From contig NZ_QKXH01000008.1 in NCBI RefSeq assembly GCF_003254745.1, positions 186,001-250,000 on the forward strand: DNA of 64,000 nucleotides, read 5' to 3'. A program made the position numbers and the translations under genes. This document shows positions 44,156 to 53,681 of the stretch, piece after piece. The notes below the pieces were generated by a model. The model saw only the letters and a list, made by a program, of their open reading frames with translations. It made no database searches and was not told the origin of the DNA. This DNA is from Flavobacterium aquariorum. Its GTDB lineage: Bacteria > Bacteroidota > Bacteroidia > Flavobacteriales > Flavobacteriaceae. Each line of letters starts with the position of its first letter. The stretch's first letter is position 1.

Positions 44156-44914
44156 TTAATTCCAACGATGGCTATCGAACTGATTTTTCTTCCAATACCA
44201 CATCATCAAATAACCAACCAATGCACCTCCAAGGTGTGCAAAATGGGCAATTCCACTCGATCCACCAAACAAGGAGCCTCCAGAAACACCCAAATATAAA
44301 TCAATTAATAACAATCCTGGAACAAAATACTTTGCTTTGATTGGAATTGGAATAAACATTAAGGCCAATTCAGCATTAGGAAACATAAAAGCAAAAGCCA
44401 CTAATAAGCCGTAAATAGCTCCGGAAGCTCCTACAACATTTCCTAAATAAGCTCCCATAAATGCTTGAAAATCGGAAGGAGTTAATAACTCCTGCCATTT
44501 AGTATCGAATTTTCCCTCGCTTAATATTTTTAATATTTCAACCTTTTGATACCCATTCTCTATCAGGAGATTAATCCCATTTTCAAAAAAATAATAATTC
44601 ACAGCAGTGTGTAATAAAGCCGCTCCTAAACCGCAGGAAATATAAAAAAACACAAACTTTTTACCACCCCAAAAGTGTTCTAATGCAGAGCCAAAAGAAT
44701 ACAAAGCAAACATATTGAAAGCAATATGCATAATATTAGGCAATGGTGCATGCATGAACATATGCGTGAAAATTTGCCAAAAATGAAAATCGGGACTCTC
44801 GAAAAAATACATTGAAAGTAATTTATAGGCAGGCTCACCAACAATCATTGAGCCTATATAAAACAATATATTTATAATTAACAACTGTTTTACTGTAGGT
44901 GTAATATTCATCAT
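44156..44914 (-). CDS. Rhomboid intramembrane serine protease, copy 2
   Basis: 252 aa, six helices. Canonical dyad: Ser in VVGASGAIYG near residue 165 and His in HFAHLGGALVG near 230; the HMFMHAPLPNIMHIAFNM segment near 50-67 gives the oxyanion His/Asn. Cleaves membrane-protein segments within the bilayer; substrates unknown. Its start overlaps the mutL stop by 4 bp (ATGA), so translation is coupled. Confidence 0.93.
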   Translation of the reverse strand: MMNITPTVKQLLIINILFYIGSMIVGEPAYKLLSMYFFESPDFHFWQIFTHMFMHAPLPNIMHIAFNMFALYSFGSALEHFWGGKKFVFFYISCGLGAALLHTAVNYYFFENGINLLIENGYQKVEILKILSEGKFDTKWQELLTPSDFQAFMGAYLGNVVGASGAIYGLLVAFAFMFPNAELALMFIPIPIKAKYFVPGLLLIDLYLGVSGGSLFGGSSGIAHFAHLGGALVGYLMMWYWKKNQFDSHRWN

Positions 44915-46803
44915 AATGCAAATTTTTTATCTAAGTCTTCCACACGCATGGTGATGAAAGTAGGTTTTTGAAATGGGGAAACATTCGGGTCTTTGCAGGC
45001 GAAAAGTCCATTTACTAAATTTTCCTGTTCTTTTTCAGTCAAATAAGCACCCGTTTTGACAGCCAAACTTTTGGCCATCGATTTGGCAATAGTATCATTC
45101 TGACTGAAACTATTCTCCGGAATTCCGTTATGCAAATCACTTAATAACTGATCTAAAACCGCAGCAACTTCGCTCTCCGTAATATTAACCGGAATACCCG
45201 AAATCACGATATGATCGGGATTTGACTCCTCAAAAACAAAGCCCGTATTTACTAATGACTGCTGAAGCTCTGCAATAAGTTCCATTTCGGTCGCTGAGTA
45301 AAACAAATTAATAGGAAACAACAATTGCTGACTTGAGGCATGCTGAACTGTCATGTTCACTAGAAATTGTTCATACAGCACACGTTGATGCGCTCTGCTT
45401 TGATCCACAATTACCATTCCGGATTTTATAGGAGAAACTATGTATTTTTTATGAATTTGATAGGTTTTATGAACCGTTTGCTCCACTTCCTCATCATCGA
45501 ATAAAGATGAAGTTACCTCTTCATTTTCAAAGGTAAATTCGTTATTCTCAAAAGTATATTCATTGTTGCTTGAAGCAAATTCGTTACCCCCAGAAACAAC
45601 TGCCGTATCATGTTTCACTCCTACATACAAACTCTCCCAACTGGCTGTTGGTTCTACTTTTTTATACGTTGAAAAAAGCTTATTGGGTTTATCTTCTGCA
45701 AAAGGATTAAAATTTGTGTCTATTTGGATAGTTGGCACTTCTGCATCTAGGTTTTTGTAATGATAAGGTGTGTCCAAATTGGCATCTCTTTCAAAATCCA
45801 AAACGGGAGCCACATTAAACTGTCCCAAACTGTGTTTTATCGAAGCTCTTAGAATAGCATACATCGCACTTTCGTTATCAAACTTGATTTCAGTTTTTGT
45901 GGGATGTATATTGATATCGATGGTATTTGGTGGCACCGTTAAATACAAGTAATAACTGGGCTGGGAACCATCTTTCAAAATCCCTTCATAAGCAGCCATA
46001 ACAGCATGGTGCAAATAGGGGCTTTTTATGAAACGGTCATTAACAAAGAAAAACTGCTCCCCCCTATTTTTTTTAGCAAATTCAGGTTTGCTTACAAAAC
46101 CCTGAATATTCATCATCTCCGTATCTTCAACAACAGGAACTAATTTTTCATTGGTTTTTCCACCAAAAAAATTTACAATTCGCTGTCTTAAACTAGATGG
46201 AGGCAAATTGTACATATCGCTACCATTGTGGTAAAACGTAAAATGAATTTTGGGATGTGCCAAAGCCACTCGCTGAAATTCATCAATTATATGGCGATAT
46301 TCAACCGTATCCGATTTCAGGAAATTACGTCTCGCTGGAATATTAAAAAATAAGTTTTTGACAGCAAATGAAGTTCCTTTAGGTAAAACTGCCACATCTT
46401 GGGACATGAATTTACTCCCTTCAATAACGATGTGAGTTCCTAATTCTTCCTGCTCCAATTTGGTTTTCATTTCCATATGGGCAATCGCCGCAATAGAAGC
46501 CAAAGCTTCTCCTCGAAATCCTTTGGTATGTAATGAAAATAAATCTTCGGCCTGGCGAATCTTGGAAGTAGCATGACGTTCAAAACACATACGTGCATCT
46601 GTAACATTCATTCCCGAACCATTATCAATAACTTGTACCAAAGACTTTCCGGCATCTTTAATAATCAACTTAATGTCTGTTGCTTTTGCATCTACCGCAT
46701 TTTCCAATAGTTCTTTTACTACTGAAGCAGGTCTTTGCACCACTTCTCCAGCGGCAATTTGGTTGGCAACATGATCAGGAAGCAGTTGAATTATACTCGA
46801 CAT
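44911..46803 (-). CDS. mutL: DNA mismatch repair protein MutL
   Basis: 630 aa. N-terminal GHKL ATPase: LLENAVDAKATDI, DNGSGM, TKGFRGEALASI. The C-terminal dimerisation domain starts near 440. The endonuclease metal-site motif, normally DQHAxxE, reads DQSRAHQRVLYE at residue 467, and the later ACR and CPHGRP-like motifs are FACKDPN and SPFQKPT, so nuclease activity is doubtful. Heads a mutL-rhomboid-rhomboid-EEP run on the minus strand. Confidence 0.96.
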   Translation of the reverse strand: MSSIIQLLPDHVANQIAAGEVVQRPASVVKELLENAVDAKATDIKLIIKDAGKSLVQVIDNGSGMNVTDARMCFERHATSKIRQAEDLFSLHTKGFRGEALASIAAIAHMEMKTKLEQEELGTHIVIEGSKFMSQDVAVLPKGTSFAVKNLFFNIPARRNFLKSDTVEYRHIIDEFQRVALAHPKIHFTFYHNGSDMYNLPPSSLRQRIVNFFGGKTNEKLVPVVEDTEMMNIQGFVSKPEFAKKNRGEQFFFVNDRFIKSPYLHHAVMAAYEGILKDGSQPSYYLYLTVPPNTIDINIHPTKTEIKFDNESAMYAILRASIKHSLGQFNVAPVLDFERDANLDTPYHYKNLDAEVPTIQIDTNFNPFAEDKPNKLFSTYKKVEPTASWESLYVGVKHDTAVVSGGNEFASSNNEYTFENNEFTFENEEVTSSLFDDEEVEQTVHKTYQIHKKYIVSPIKSGMVIVDQSRAHQRVLYEQFLVNMTVQHASSQQLLFPINLFYSATEMELIAELQQSLVNTGFVFEESNPDHIVISGIPVNITESEVAAVLDQLLSDLHNGIPENSFSQNDTIAKSMAKSLAVKTGAYLTEKEQENLVNGLFACKDPNVSPFQKPTFITMRVEDLDKKFAL

Positions 46804-46955
46804 TAAATAACTTATTTTAATTTATGGGGACTATTTTTAAAAATCAAAGGAGGACAAATTTAAGGAATTTCTGTTGGGTTTTACCTCTTTGGCAGTCATA
46901 AAAAAAAGCAAATTTAAATCGAAAGCTAACCCTTTTAAAACCAATAGCAATACTA

Positions 46956-47660
46956 TTATTCTTTTATGGTTAATTGCTTTATTTCTTCAAGGGAGTATCG
47001 TTTATAAACTATTCCCATTCTTTTTGCGTTCTCTTCTACAGTAGTGGTAAAACCAGCTTCCTTCCTCATTTCATTTACGGATTCTGCGTTTTGGATTGGC
47101 CAAATATAATGCCAAAATTGTTTCTTGCCCGATGTCGGATTCAAAATATACATACCGGCCCCTTGAGTCCCGTAAAGCTGTTCCTTTCCTTCTTGCATCA
47201 ACATTCTGTCGTGCATCATGGCAACTTTGGTAAAGGGTATTTCATTGCTTGCTCCGGCTTCCTGAATCAAGGGGAAATAATCAGCTATTTTTTTGCTGTG
47301 CTGAATCACAAACCAAGCTGCTTCATTTGTAGGTTCTCCAACCAATGTTTTACCCGGATAACCATATTTTGCGATAATTTCCTCAATCCTTATAAGATTA
47401 ATGGAATCACGATTATTCATTATCATATACACCTTACCATTTGCTAAATCGTCTTTTGAATAACCTGTTTCATTAAGTATCTGTAATTTTCTACTATCGG
47501 TAGTTTCAGAATCGATATATTCTCTAAGAATTTGGTCAGATTTGTAAATCCCATCCAACTCCTTTTTCAAGTTTTCATCAATAGTTCCTTGTGCATGACT
47601 GAATCCAAATACAAACAACAAAAAAACCAGCGAATATCTATTTAAAATCGAAACTTTCAT
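46956..47660 (-). CDS. DUF6624 family exported protein
   Basis: 234 aa from the ATG at 47660 (MKVSILNRYS), chosen because it opens a proper signal peptide (LVFLLFVFGFSHAQ); earlier in-frame starts add 12 residues. DUF6624 features: IEEIIAKYGYPGKTLVGEPT, AWFVIQHS near 118, MHDRMLMQEGKEQLYGTQ near 165. Probably periplasmic or surface; function unknown. Stand-alone. Confidence 0.85.
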   Translation of the reverse strand: MKVSILNRYSLVFLLFVFGFSHAQGTIDENLKKELDGIYKSDQILREYIDSETTDSRKLQILNETGYSKDDLANGKVYMIMNNRDSINLIRIEEIIAKYGYPGKTLVGEPTNEAAWFVIQHSKKIADYFPLIQEAGASNEIPFTKVAMMHDRMLMQEGKEQLYGTQGAGMYILNPTSGKKQFWHYIWPIQNAESVNEMRKEAGFTTTVEENAKRMGIVYKRYSLEEIKQLTIKE

Positions 47661-47742
47661 TTCCTGCATTAAAACGTTCAACATCAAATATAACAAATTA
47701 AGAAGATTCAGTCAAATTCCATCAATCATAAAAAAAGCATAA

Positions 47743-47781
47743 AAAAAACCTATACCATTCCATGAACGATATAGGTTTTTT
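47743..47781 (-). terminator. Terminator after ribH
   Basis: Stem AAAAAACCTATA / TATAGGTTTTTT with a 15-nt loop, T run on the minus strand. Confidence 0.88.
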
Positions 47782-47800
47782 AAAATTTTAAAACTATTTG

Positions 47801-48373
47801 TTATTCTTCTATTTGCAAAGGCAAATTTTCAATTCGCAAAGCACCGGAAGACAACAAATGTTGATTATCAATTGGATGCGTCAAAGAAGCTTGTTGACGA
47901 ATATAAGCCATTTTTATGGCCGCTATAGCCGCTTCAGTACCTTTGTTTCCATGAATACCACCACTTCTGTCAATCGATTGTTGTATATTATCATCTGTCA
48001 ATACACAAAAAATAACCGGAATATCCGTTTGAACATTCAAATCTTTAATTCCTTGGGTTACTCCCTCGCATACAAAATCAAAGTGTTTTGTTTGCCCTTG
48101 AATCACACATCCAATGGCAATTACAGCATCCACATTTTGAGTTTGTAACATTTTTTTTGAACCATATATCAACTCAAAACTCCCGGGAACATTCCAACGG
48201 ATAATGTGATGAGGAGGTACTTCATTTTCTAATAAAGCAGCAAGCGCTCCATTATAAAGCCCTTCTGTGATAGTATCATTCCATTCTGAAACAACAATCC
48301 CAAAGCGAAAGTCTTTCGCGTTTGGGACTGTGTTTTTATCGTAATCCGATAAATTTTTATTTACGGTAGCCAT
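47801..48373 (-). CDS. ribH: 6,7-dimethyl-8-ribityllumazine synthase
   Basis: Penultimate riboflavin step; forms icosahedral or pentameric assemblies. 190 aa, about 30 longer than the minimal family. FGIVVSEWNDTITEGLYNGA near residue 24 (substrate Trp), VPGSFELIYGSKKML near 63, IAIGCVIQGQTKHFDFV near 85 with the active His. Upstream is the TPR membrane protein gene; no FMN riboswitch was seen. Confidence 0.96.
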   Translation of the reverse strand: MATVNKNLSDYDKNTVPNAKDFRFGIVVSEWNDTITEGLYNGALAALLENEVPPHHIIRWNVPGSFELIYGSKKMLQTQNVDAVIAIGCVIQGQTKHFDFVCEGVTQGIKDLNVQTDIPVIFCVLTDDNIQQSIDRSGGIHGNKGTEAAIAAIKMAYIRQQASLTHPIDNQHLLSSGALRIENLPLQIEE

Positions 48374-48420
48374 TTCTATTTTAGAATTTAGATTTTAGAA
48401 TTCAGATTTCAGATAATAAA
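48374..48420. repeat. TTTAGAATTCAGA-type degenerate array
   Basis: Imperfect TTTTAGAATTTAGATTT units between the TPR gene's 3' side and the ribH start; similar in type to the arrays at 2252 and 3388. Confidence 0.5.
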
Positions 48421-48463
48421 GATAGAACTTTGAAACCATAAACCAACAATCCTAAATCATTTT

Positions 48464-49243
48464 TTACTCTTGTGACAAACCTATCAAACCATCCACTGTA
48501 GCAGCTTCAGGAGCGTTTTCATAATTTTCTTTAATATCTGTAAAATATTTCAAAGCATCTGCTTTATTTCCTAAAGCCAAAGCAACTTTACCAGCTTTCA
48601 TCAAGAAACGTGGAGTAGTGAAGTCATTTTTACTGGCTTCAACCGCTTTAATATAGTTCTCCAAAGCTTCTTTTGGTTGATTTTTTTGAGAGTAAGCATC
48701 TCCGATAGCTCCTTTTGCCAAAGCGCTCAACATTAAATCACTTGAACTAAATTTACCTAGATAATTAATAGCTTCATCATATTTACCTGTATTCAAGTAA
48801 GCGATTCCAGCATAATAGTTAGCCAAGTTTCCAGCAGCTGTTCCAGAATATTCATCAGCGATTTTTACAAATCCAAATTTACCTTCAGATCCATTCAATG
48901 CCAATTTGTACAATGAATCACTTGCAACACCGTTAGTCGCTTTCTCAAAGTTAGATTGCGCAACAAACATTTCGTTAGCAGCATCATCTTCTTTAGGATT
49001 AGCGATAAATTTTTGATAAGCAAAATATCCAACAGTTACCAATGTAATAGCACCTACAACCCCAATTATAATTTTTTGATTCTTAGCAACCCAGTCTTCT
49101 GTTTTAGAAGCTGTTTCGTCTAATTTCGAAAAAACCTCAGCCGTAGCACTGTCTTTTTCGTCAATCAATACATTTTCAACTGCATCGTCTTTTACTTCCT
49201 TTTCTTTTGGTGTTTTATATCCTCTTTTACTGTAAGTAGCCAT
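48464..49243 (-). CDS. TPR membrane protein (YfgM-like)
   Basis: 259 aa. A cytoplasmic N-terminus of ~58 residues, one membrane helix (IIIGVVGAITLVTVGYFAY, ~60-78), then a periplasmic TPR array (NLANYYAGIAYLNTGKYDEA, AKGAIGDAYSQKNQPKEALE, KAGKVALALGNKADALKYF). The topology matches YfgM, an ancillary SecYEG/chaperone partner; that role is inferred. It precedes ribH on the same strand. Confidence 0.9.
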   Translation of the reverse strand: MATYSKRGYKTPKEKEVKDDAVENVLIDEKDSATAEVFSKLDETASKTEDWVAKNQKIIIGVVGAITLVTVGYFAYQKFIANPKEDDAANEMFVAQSNFEKATNGVASDSLYKLALNGSEGKFGFVKIADEYSGTAAGNLANYYAGIAYLNTGKYDEAINYLGKFSSSDLMLSALAKGAIGDAYSQKNQPKEALENYIKAVEASKNDFTTPRFLMKAGKVALALGNKADALKYFTDIKENYENAPEAATVDGLIGLSQE

Positions 49244-49386
49244 TTAAAATTTAATTTAGTGAACGGCAAAAATAAAATTTTTATTCTAATGCACGTAAAA
49301 AAAATGAATTTTATATTAAAATTTAGAAAAATATTTTTAATCCCTTATTTTCACTGAAAAAACACCCCCTAATATCCGAATAATCA

Positions 49387-49500
49387 GGGCGTGCCACCAG
49401 CTAGAAAAAAGGGCTATTCACTTTGTCGTCAGGGCCCTTTTTCCTAGCTACTGTCGGGCTATCCGCGCTACTTCGGTAGCTAGCTTCTATCCCTCACGCG
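49387..49500 (+). repeat. Structured dispersed element, family 2, copy 2
   Basis: GGGCGTGCCACCA, hairpin AGCTAGAAAAAAGGGC / GCCCTTTTTCCTAGCT, CTGTCGGGCTATCCGC, small hairpin GCTAC-TTCG-GTAGC, CCCTCACGC. Compare 32435-32550. It occupies most of the 49244-49633 gap; nothing else is seen there. Confidence 0.75.
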
Positions 49501-49633
49501 AGCGAACGGACGTAGTAAAAAAATGAAAACACAATTTCCCATCTTTTATATCGATATTTTTCAATAATTTGCACCCTCTTAGAAACCGTCCAAAAAAAGG
49601 CTCCAAAGTCAACAATTCCAGCAAGAACTTCAG

Positions 49634-50713
49634 ATGTATTTAAAAAAAATATCCTTATTCAATTACAAAAACTTTTCCGAAGCCAATTTCGAATTTGACA
49701 GCAAAATCAATTGTTTTGTGGGCAAAAACGGCATCGGAAAAACCAATGTATTGGATGCCATTTATCATTTGTCGTATGGAAAAAGTTATTTCAATCCGCT
49801 TGCCGTTCAAAACATCAAACACGGCGAAGAGTTTTTTGTAATTGACGCCGAATTCGAAAAAAACGAAAGAACCGAGCAAATTGTCTGCAGTCTCAAAAAA
49901 GGCCAAAAAAAAATACTGAAACGCAACGGAAAAGCATACGATAAATTCTCAGACCACATCGGTTTCATCCCTTTGGTTATTATTTCCCCAGCGGACAGAG
50001 ATTTAATTGTGGAAGGAAGCGAAACCCGAAGAAAATTTATGGACAGCGTGATATCTCAATTGGATCCACACTATCTGCAACAACTCATCCAATATCAAAA
50101 GGTAATGAGCCAACGCAATGCCTTATTAAAGTATTTTGCACTGAACCATATTTATGATAATGATACCTTATCTATATATAATGAACAGCTAACCGAATTT
50201 GGCCAATCCATTTTCGAAAAAAGAAAAGCGTTCATCGCCGAGTTCATTCCCATTTTCAACTTTCATCATCACAATATTACCGGCTCGCAAGAATCCGTTC
50301 AGCTAATTTATGAAAGTCATTTATTCGAAAATGATTTATTGACGCTCTTACAGCAAAGCATCAACAAAGACCGAATCTTACAATACACCAGCATGGGTAT
50401 CCATAAAGATGACCTCTCTTTTGAAATCGACAATTATCCAATCAAGAAATTTGGTTCACAAGGACAGCAAAAATCATTTTTGATTGCCTTAAAACTTGCA
50501 CAATTTGAATTCCTAAAAAAACAAAGTGGTGTAAAACCTATTCTACTTTTTGACGATATCTTCGATAAATTAGACGAAAATCGAGTATCTAAAATCATCG
50601 AAATGGTCAACAACGATACCTTTGGACAACTTTTTATATCAGACACACATCCCGAACGCACGGAAGCAATCGTAAAATCGACGCTTCAGAGTTATACTAT
50701 TTTCAATTTGTAA
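49634..50713 (+). CDS. recF: DNA replication and repair protein RecF
   Basis: 359 aa SMC-like ATPase that loads RecA at gaps via RecOR. Walker [16 protein letters not shown] near residue 28, signature-like [16 protein letters not shown] near 275 and Walker [11 protein letters not shown] near 305. Plus strand, divergent from the TPR gene. In this genome it is about 20 kb from dnaA rather than beside it. Confidence 0.96.
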   Translation: MYLKKISLFNYKNFSEANFEFDSKINCFVGKNGIGKTNVLDAIYHLSYGKSYFNPLAVQNIKHGEEFFVIDAEFEKNERTEQIVCSLKKGQKKILKRNGKAYDKFSDHIGFIPLVIISPADRDLIVEGSETRRKFMDSVISQLDPHYLQQLIQYQKVMSQRNALLKYFALNHIYDNDTLSIYNEQLTEFGQSIFEKRKAFIAEFIPIFNFHHHNITGSQESVQLIYESHLFENDLLTLLQQSINKDRILQYTSMGIHKDDLSFEIDNYPIKKFGSQGQQKSFLIALKLAQFEFLKKQSGVKPILLFDDIFDKLDENRVSKIIEMVNNDTFGQLFISDTHPERTEAIVKSTLQSYTIFNL

Positions 50714-50791
50714 CTTTTATTTAAGATTACTTAAAGATTCAAAAAAGCAAAAAATGCTTAATTTTACACAAATATTAATACTTACACCCCG

Positions 50792-51490
50792 ATGAAAATT
50801 AATCACCTATATTTATTCGTTATCTGTTTTCTGGTATTTTCCTGCAACGCACAAACCTCACCAGCTGTAAAAACCGTTGATGTTGCAACATATTCAGAGA
50901 AAATAAAAACAACACCAAATGCACAAATCCTAGATGTTCGCACACCCGAGGAATATGCAACGGGACATATTGAAAACTCAGACAATGTAAACTGGCTTAG
51001 TGATAGTTTTGTTTTAAGAACAGACAAATACGACAAAACAAAACCCGTTTTTGTATATTGCAAAAGTGGAGGAAGAAGCATCAAAGCATCCCAAAAATTA
51101 GCCGAATTGGGTTTTACAACCATCTACAATCTTGACGGCGGAATGCTCAAATGGGAAGCTGCAGGATTGGCAAAACCCGACACTAAAATCATTGGTGTTT
51201 GCCCTCAGGAATATGCCGAATTATTAAAATCAGACAAGAAAGTGTTAGTGAATTTTTATGCCCCTTGGTGTGCTCCTTGCAAAAAAATGGAGCCTTATAT
51301 ACTAAAAATGCAAAAAGAAATGGGAGACAAAGTAGTTATCATCCGATTGAATGCTGACGAGAATAAAACCATTATGCAGGAATTAAAAATCAGCGAACTT
51401 CCTACTTTAGTATTATATGAAAATAAAGTAATAAAATGGCAAAAATCAGGATTCGTAAGTGAAGAAGATTTAAAGACCCAATTGCAATAA
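50792..51490 (+). CDS. Rhodanese-thioredoxin fusion, probable lipoprotein
   Basis: 232 aa. N-terminal lipobox-like signal (LVFSCNAQ, Cys at residue 18). Rhodanese domain at ~28-120 with active Cys in YCKSGGRS; thioredoxin domain at ~130-232 with WCAPC near 155 and cis-Pro in ELPTLVLY. An exported protein that may move sulfur or reduce disulfides in the periplasm. DUF2461 follows 8 bp later. Confidence 0.93.
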   Translation: MKINHLYLFVICFLVFSCNAQTSPAVKTVDVATYSEKIKTTPNAQILDVRTPEEYATGHIENSDNVNWLSDSFVLRTDKYDKTKPVFVYCKSGGRSIKASQKLAELGFTTIYNLDGGMLKWEAAGLAKPDTKIIGVCPQEYAELLKSDKKVLVNFYAPWCAPCKKMEPYILKMQKEMGDKVVIIRLNADENKTIMQELKISELPTLVLYENKVIKWQKSGFVSEEDLKTQLQ

Positions 51491-51498
51491 TCTGGCCT

Positions 51499-52170
51499 AT
51501 GCTCTCAAAAGATACCTTACAATTCCTCGAAGATTTAAAAGCCAACAACAATCGTGATTGGTTTCTTGAAAACAAAAAACGCTATGAAGCCGTAAAGAAA
51601 GATTATCATCAATTGGTGGCTTCTTTTCTCGACACGCTTAAACCACTTGACCCTTCATTGGAAATGTTGGAAGTCAAAAACTGTACGTTTAGAATCAATC
51701 GGGATATTCGGTTTGCCAAAGACAAATCTCCCTACAAAACTAATTTAGGCGTTTGGATATCCGCAGGGGCCAAAAATGCAGAAGCCTCCGGATATTATCT
51801 TCATATAGAAAATGGAAAATGCTTTGTAGGCGGCGGATTGTATTGCCCACAGCCCGACCAGCTTCAAAAAATCAGAAAAGAAATTCACTTTTTCTATGAT
51901 GATTTACAGGAAATTTTAAATGACAAAAAATTTAAATCTATTTATCAAAATCTGAATAGGGACGAAACTTCGACTTTGAAAAACCCACCAAAAGGCTACG
52001 ATAAAGAAGATCCTGCCATTGAATTCCTGAAACTGAAAAGCTTTACTGCCACTCAGTCTTTCGATACCAAATTGGTTACCCAAAAAGATTTCGTATCCAT
52101 CATGGCCGAAAAAATGTTGGCGTTAAAACCTTTCAATAATTTTATCGATAGAGCTCTATATTCAGAATAA
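51499..52170 (+). CDS. DUF2461 domain-containing protein
   Basis: 223 aa cytoplasmic protein of unknown function. LEDLKANNNRDWFLENKKRYE at the N-terminus, FRINRDIRFAKDKSPYKTNL near residue 68 and SGYYLHIENGKCFVGGGLY near 100 are diagnostic. Sits between the rhodanese-thioredoxin gene and murB on one strand. Confidence 0.93.
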   Translation: MLSKDTLQFLEDLKANNNRDWFLENKKRYEAVKKDYHQLVASFLDTLKPLDPSLEMLEVKNCTFRINRDIRFAKDKSPYKTNLGVWISAGAKNAEASGYYLHIENGKCFVGGGLYCPQPDQLQKIRKEIHFFYDDLQEILNDKKFKSIYQNLNRDETSTLKNPPKGYDKEDPAIEFLKLKSFTATQSFDTKLVTQKDFVSIMAEKMLALKPFNNFIDRALYSE

Positions 52171-52200
52171 AGCCAAAACACCACTTAATTTCAATTCTTT

Positions 52201-53214
52201 ATGGAGATTTTAAATAATTTTTCTTTAAAAAACTACAATACATTTGGCATTGAAGCCAAAGCCGAACAATTTGTTGCCGTTCACAGTGTCTCCGAATTGA
52301 AAAGCATTTTGGAACAAAACAAAAACCAAAAGAAATTCGTTCTTGGAGGAGGAAGCAATATGCTTTTGACAAAAAATATCGAAGCCCTCGTAATCCATAT
52401 TGATTTAAAAGGAAAAAAAATACTGAAAGAAGATGCCGATTATGTTTGGGTAGAAAGTCAGGCGGGCGAAAATTGGCATCAATTTGTGCTTTGGGCGATA
52501 GACCAAAACTTTGGCGGACTCGAAAATATGTCGCTCATTCCAGGCAATGTTGGCACAACGCCAGTACAAAACATCGGCGCTTATGGTACTGAAATCAAGG
52601 ACACTTTTGTTTCCTGCGACGCGATAAATATCGAAAGTCTAGAAATGAGAACCTTCAACAAAGAAGAATGTAATTTTGGATACCGAGAAAGTATTTTTAA
52701 AAACGAAGTAAAAGACCAATACATTATAACCTCTGTTGTTTTCAAACTAACGAAACAAAACCATAAAATAAACACTTCCTACGGTGACATCACCGCCGAA
52801 TTAGCCAAAAATAACATCACAACTCCCGGTTTAAAAGACGTGAGTAATGCAGTGATTGCCATTCGCAAAAGCAAATTACCGGACCCTGCCGAATTAGGAA
52901 ACAGTGGCAGTTTTTTCAAAAACCCAATCCTTTTAAAGTCTGATTTTGAGAAAATCCATCAAAATTTTCCAGAAATGCGATTCTTTGATATTTCAGAAAC
53001 GGAAGTCAAAATTCCTGCTGGCTGGCTGATTGAACAAGCCGGTTTAAAAGGAAAACGTTTTGGAGATGCCGGAATTCATAAAAATCAAGCACTTGTTCTC
53101 GTAAATTATGGAGGCGCAACTGGACAGGAAATTTTGGATGTTTCCAAAACTGTCCAAGACACTGTTTTCAATACATTTGGCATTCACATTGAGGCTGAAG
53201 TGAATATAATATAG
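52201..53214 (+). CDS. murB: UDP-N-acetylenolpyruvoylglucosamine reductase
   Basis: Second cytoplasmic step of peptidoglycan synthesis, following MurA. 337 aa, close to the E. coli-type (type I) length. FAD-binding FVLGGGSNMLL near residue 47, MSLIPGNVGTTPVQNIGAYG near 110, the proton-donor Ser in GNSGSFFKNP near 237 and a final Glu in IHIEAEVNII. GNAT follows by 10 bp. Confidence 0.97.
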   Translation: MEILNNFSLKNYNTFGIEAKAEQFVAVHSVSELKSILEQNKNQKKFVLGGGSNMLLTKNIEALVIHIDLKGKKILKEDADYVWVESQAGENWHQFVLWAIDQNFGGLENMSLIPGNVGTTPVQNIGAYGTEIKDTFVSCDAINIESLEMRTFNKEECNFGYRESIFKNEVKDQYIITSVVFKLTKQNHKINTSYGDITAELAKNNITTPGLKDVSNAVIAIRKSKLPDPAELGNSGSFFKNPILLKSDFEKIHQNFPEMRFFDISETEVKIPAGWLIEQAGLKGKRFGDAGIHKNQALVLVNYGGATGQEILDVSKTVQDTVFNTFGIHIEAEVNII

Positions 53215-53224
53215 ATTCTAAAAA

Positions 53225-53671
53225 ATGCTAGAAATAAAAATTTCAAATCCAAATGATTCTAGTGCTTCTTCTATAACAGAGGAATTATCGCAAAATCTTT
53301 ATGAACGATTTGGAAGTGACGGTAAAAACTCATTTACTGATTGGGACTGTAACAATCCTAAATATGTATTTGTGATAGCCGAATTAAATACTGAAATTGT
53401 GGGATGTGGAGCAATTAGACCTCTCTCTGAAAAAAGAGGCGAAGTAAAACGAATGTTTGCCAAATATCCAAGAAAAAATATTGGACAATCGATTTTATCT
53501 TTTTTGGAAACAAAAGCAAAAGAGCTGGAGTATGAAGAATTAGTTTTGGAAACAAGGGTGAAAAACGAAGAAGCTTGTTCATTTTATTTGAAAGCAAACT
53601 ATATAAAAATACCAAACTACGGTAAATATATTGGTCGTCTAGACGCTGTTTGTTTTCAAAAATCACTTTAA
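53225..53671 (+). CDS. GNAT family N-acetyltransferase
   Basis: 148 aa. Acetyl-CoA motif KRMFAKYPRKNIGQSILSFLE near residue 75; the canonical RxxGxG/A is RKNIGQ, so the last Gly is replaced. Then ACSFYLKANYIKIPNYGKY. Substrate unknown. Transcribed with murB upstream and the PaiB-like gene downstream (10 bp). Confidence 0.87.
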   Translation: MLEIKISNPNDSSASSITEELSQNLYERFGSDGKNSFTDWDCNNPKYVFVIAELNTEIVGCGAIRPLSEKRGEVKRMFAKYPRKNIGQSILSFLETKAKELEYEELVLETRVKNEEACSFYLKANYIKIPNYGKYIGRLDAVCFQKSL

Positions 53672-53681
53672 AATCATAAAA

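Noticed and set aside
47798..48148. Plus-strand frame over ribH
   Set aside because: Antisense shadow of the lumazine synthase gene, no recognisable product.
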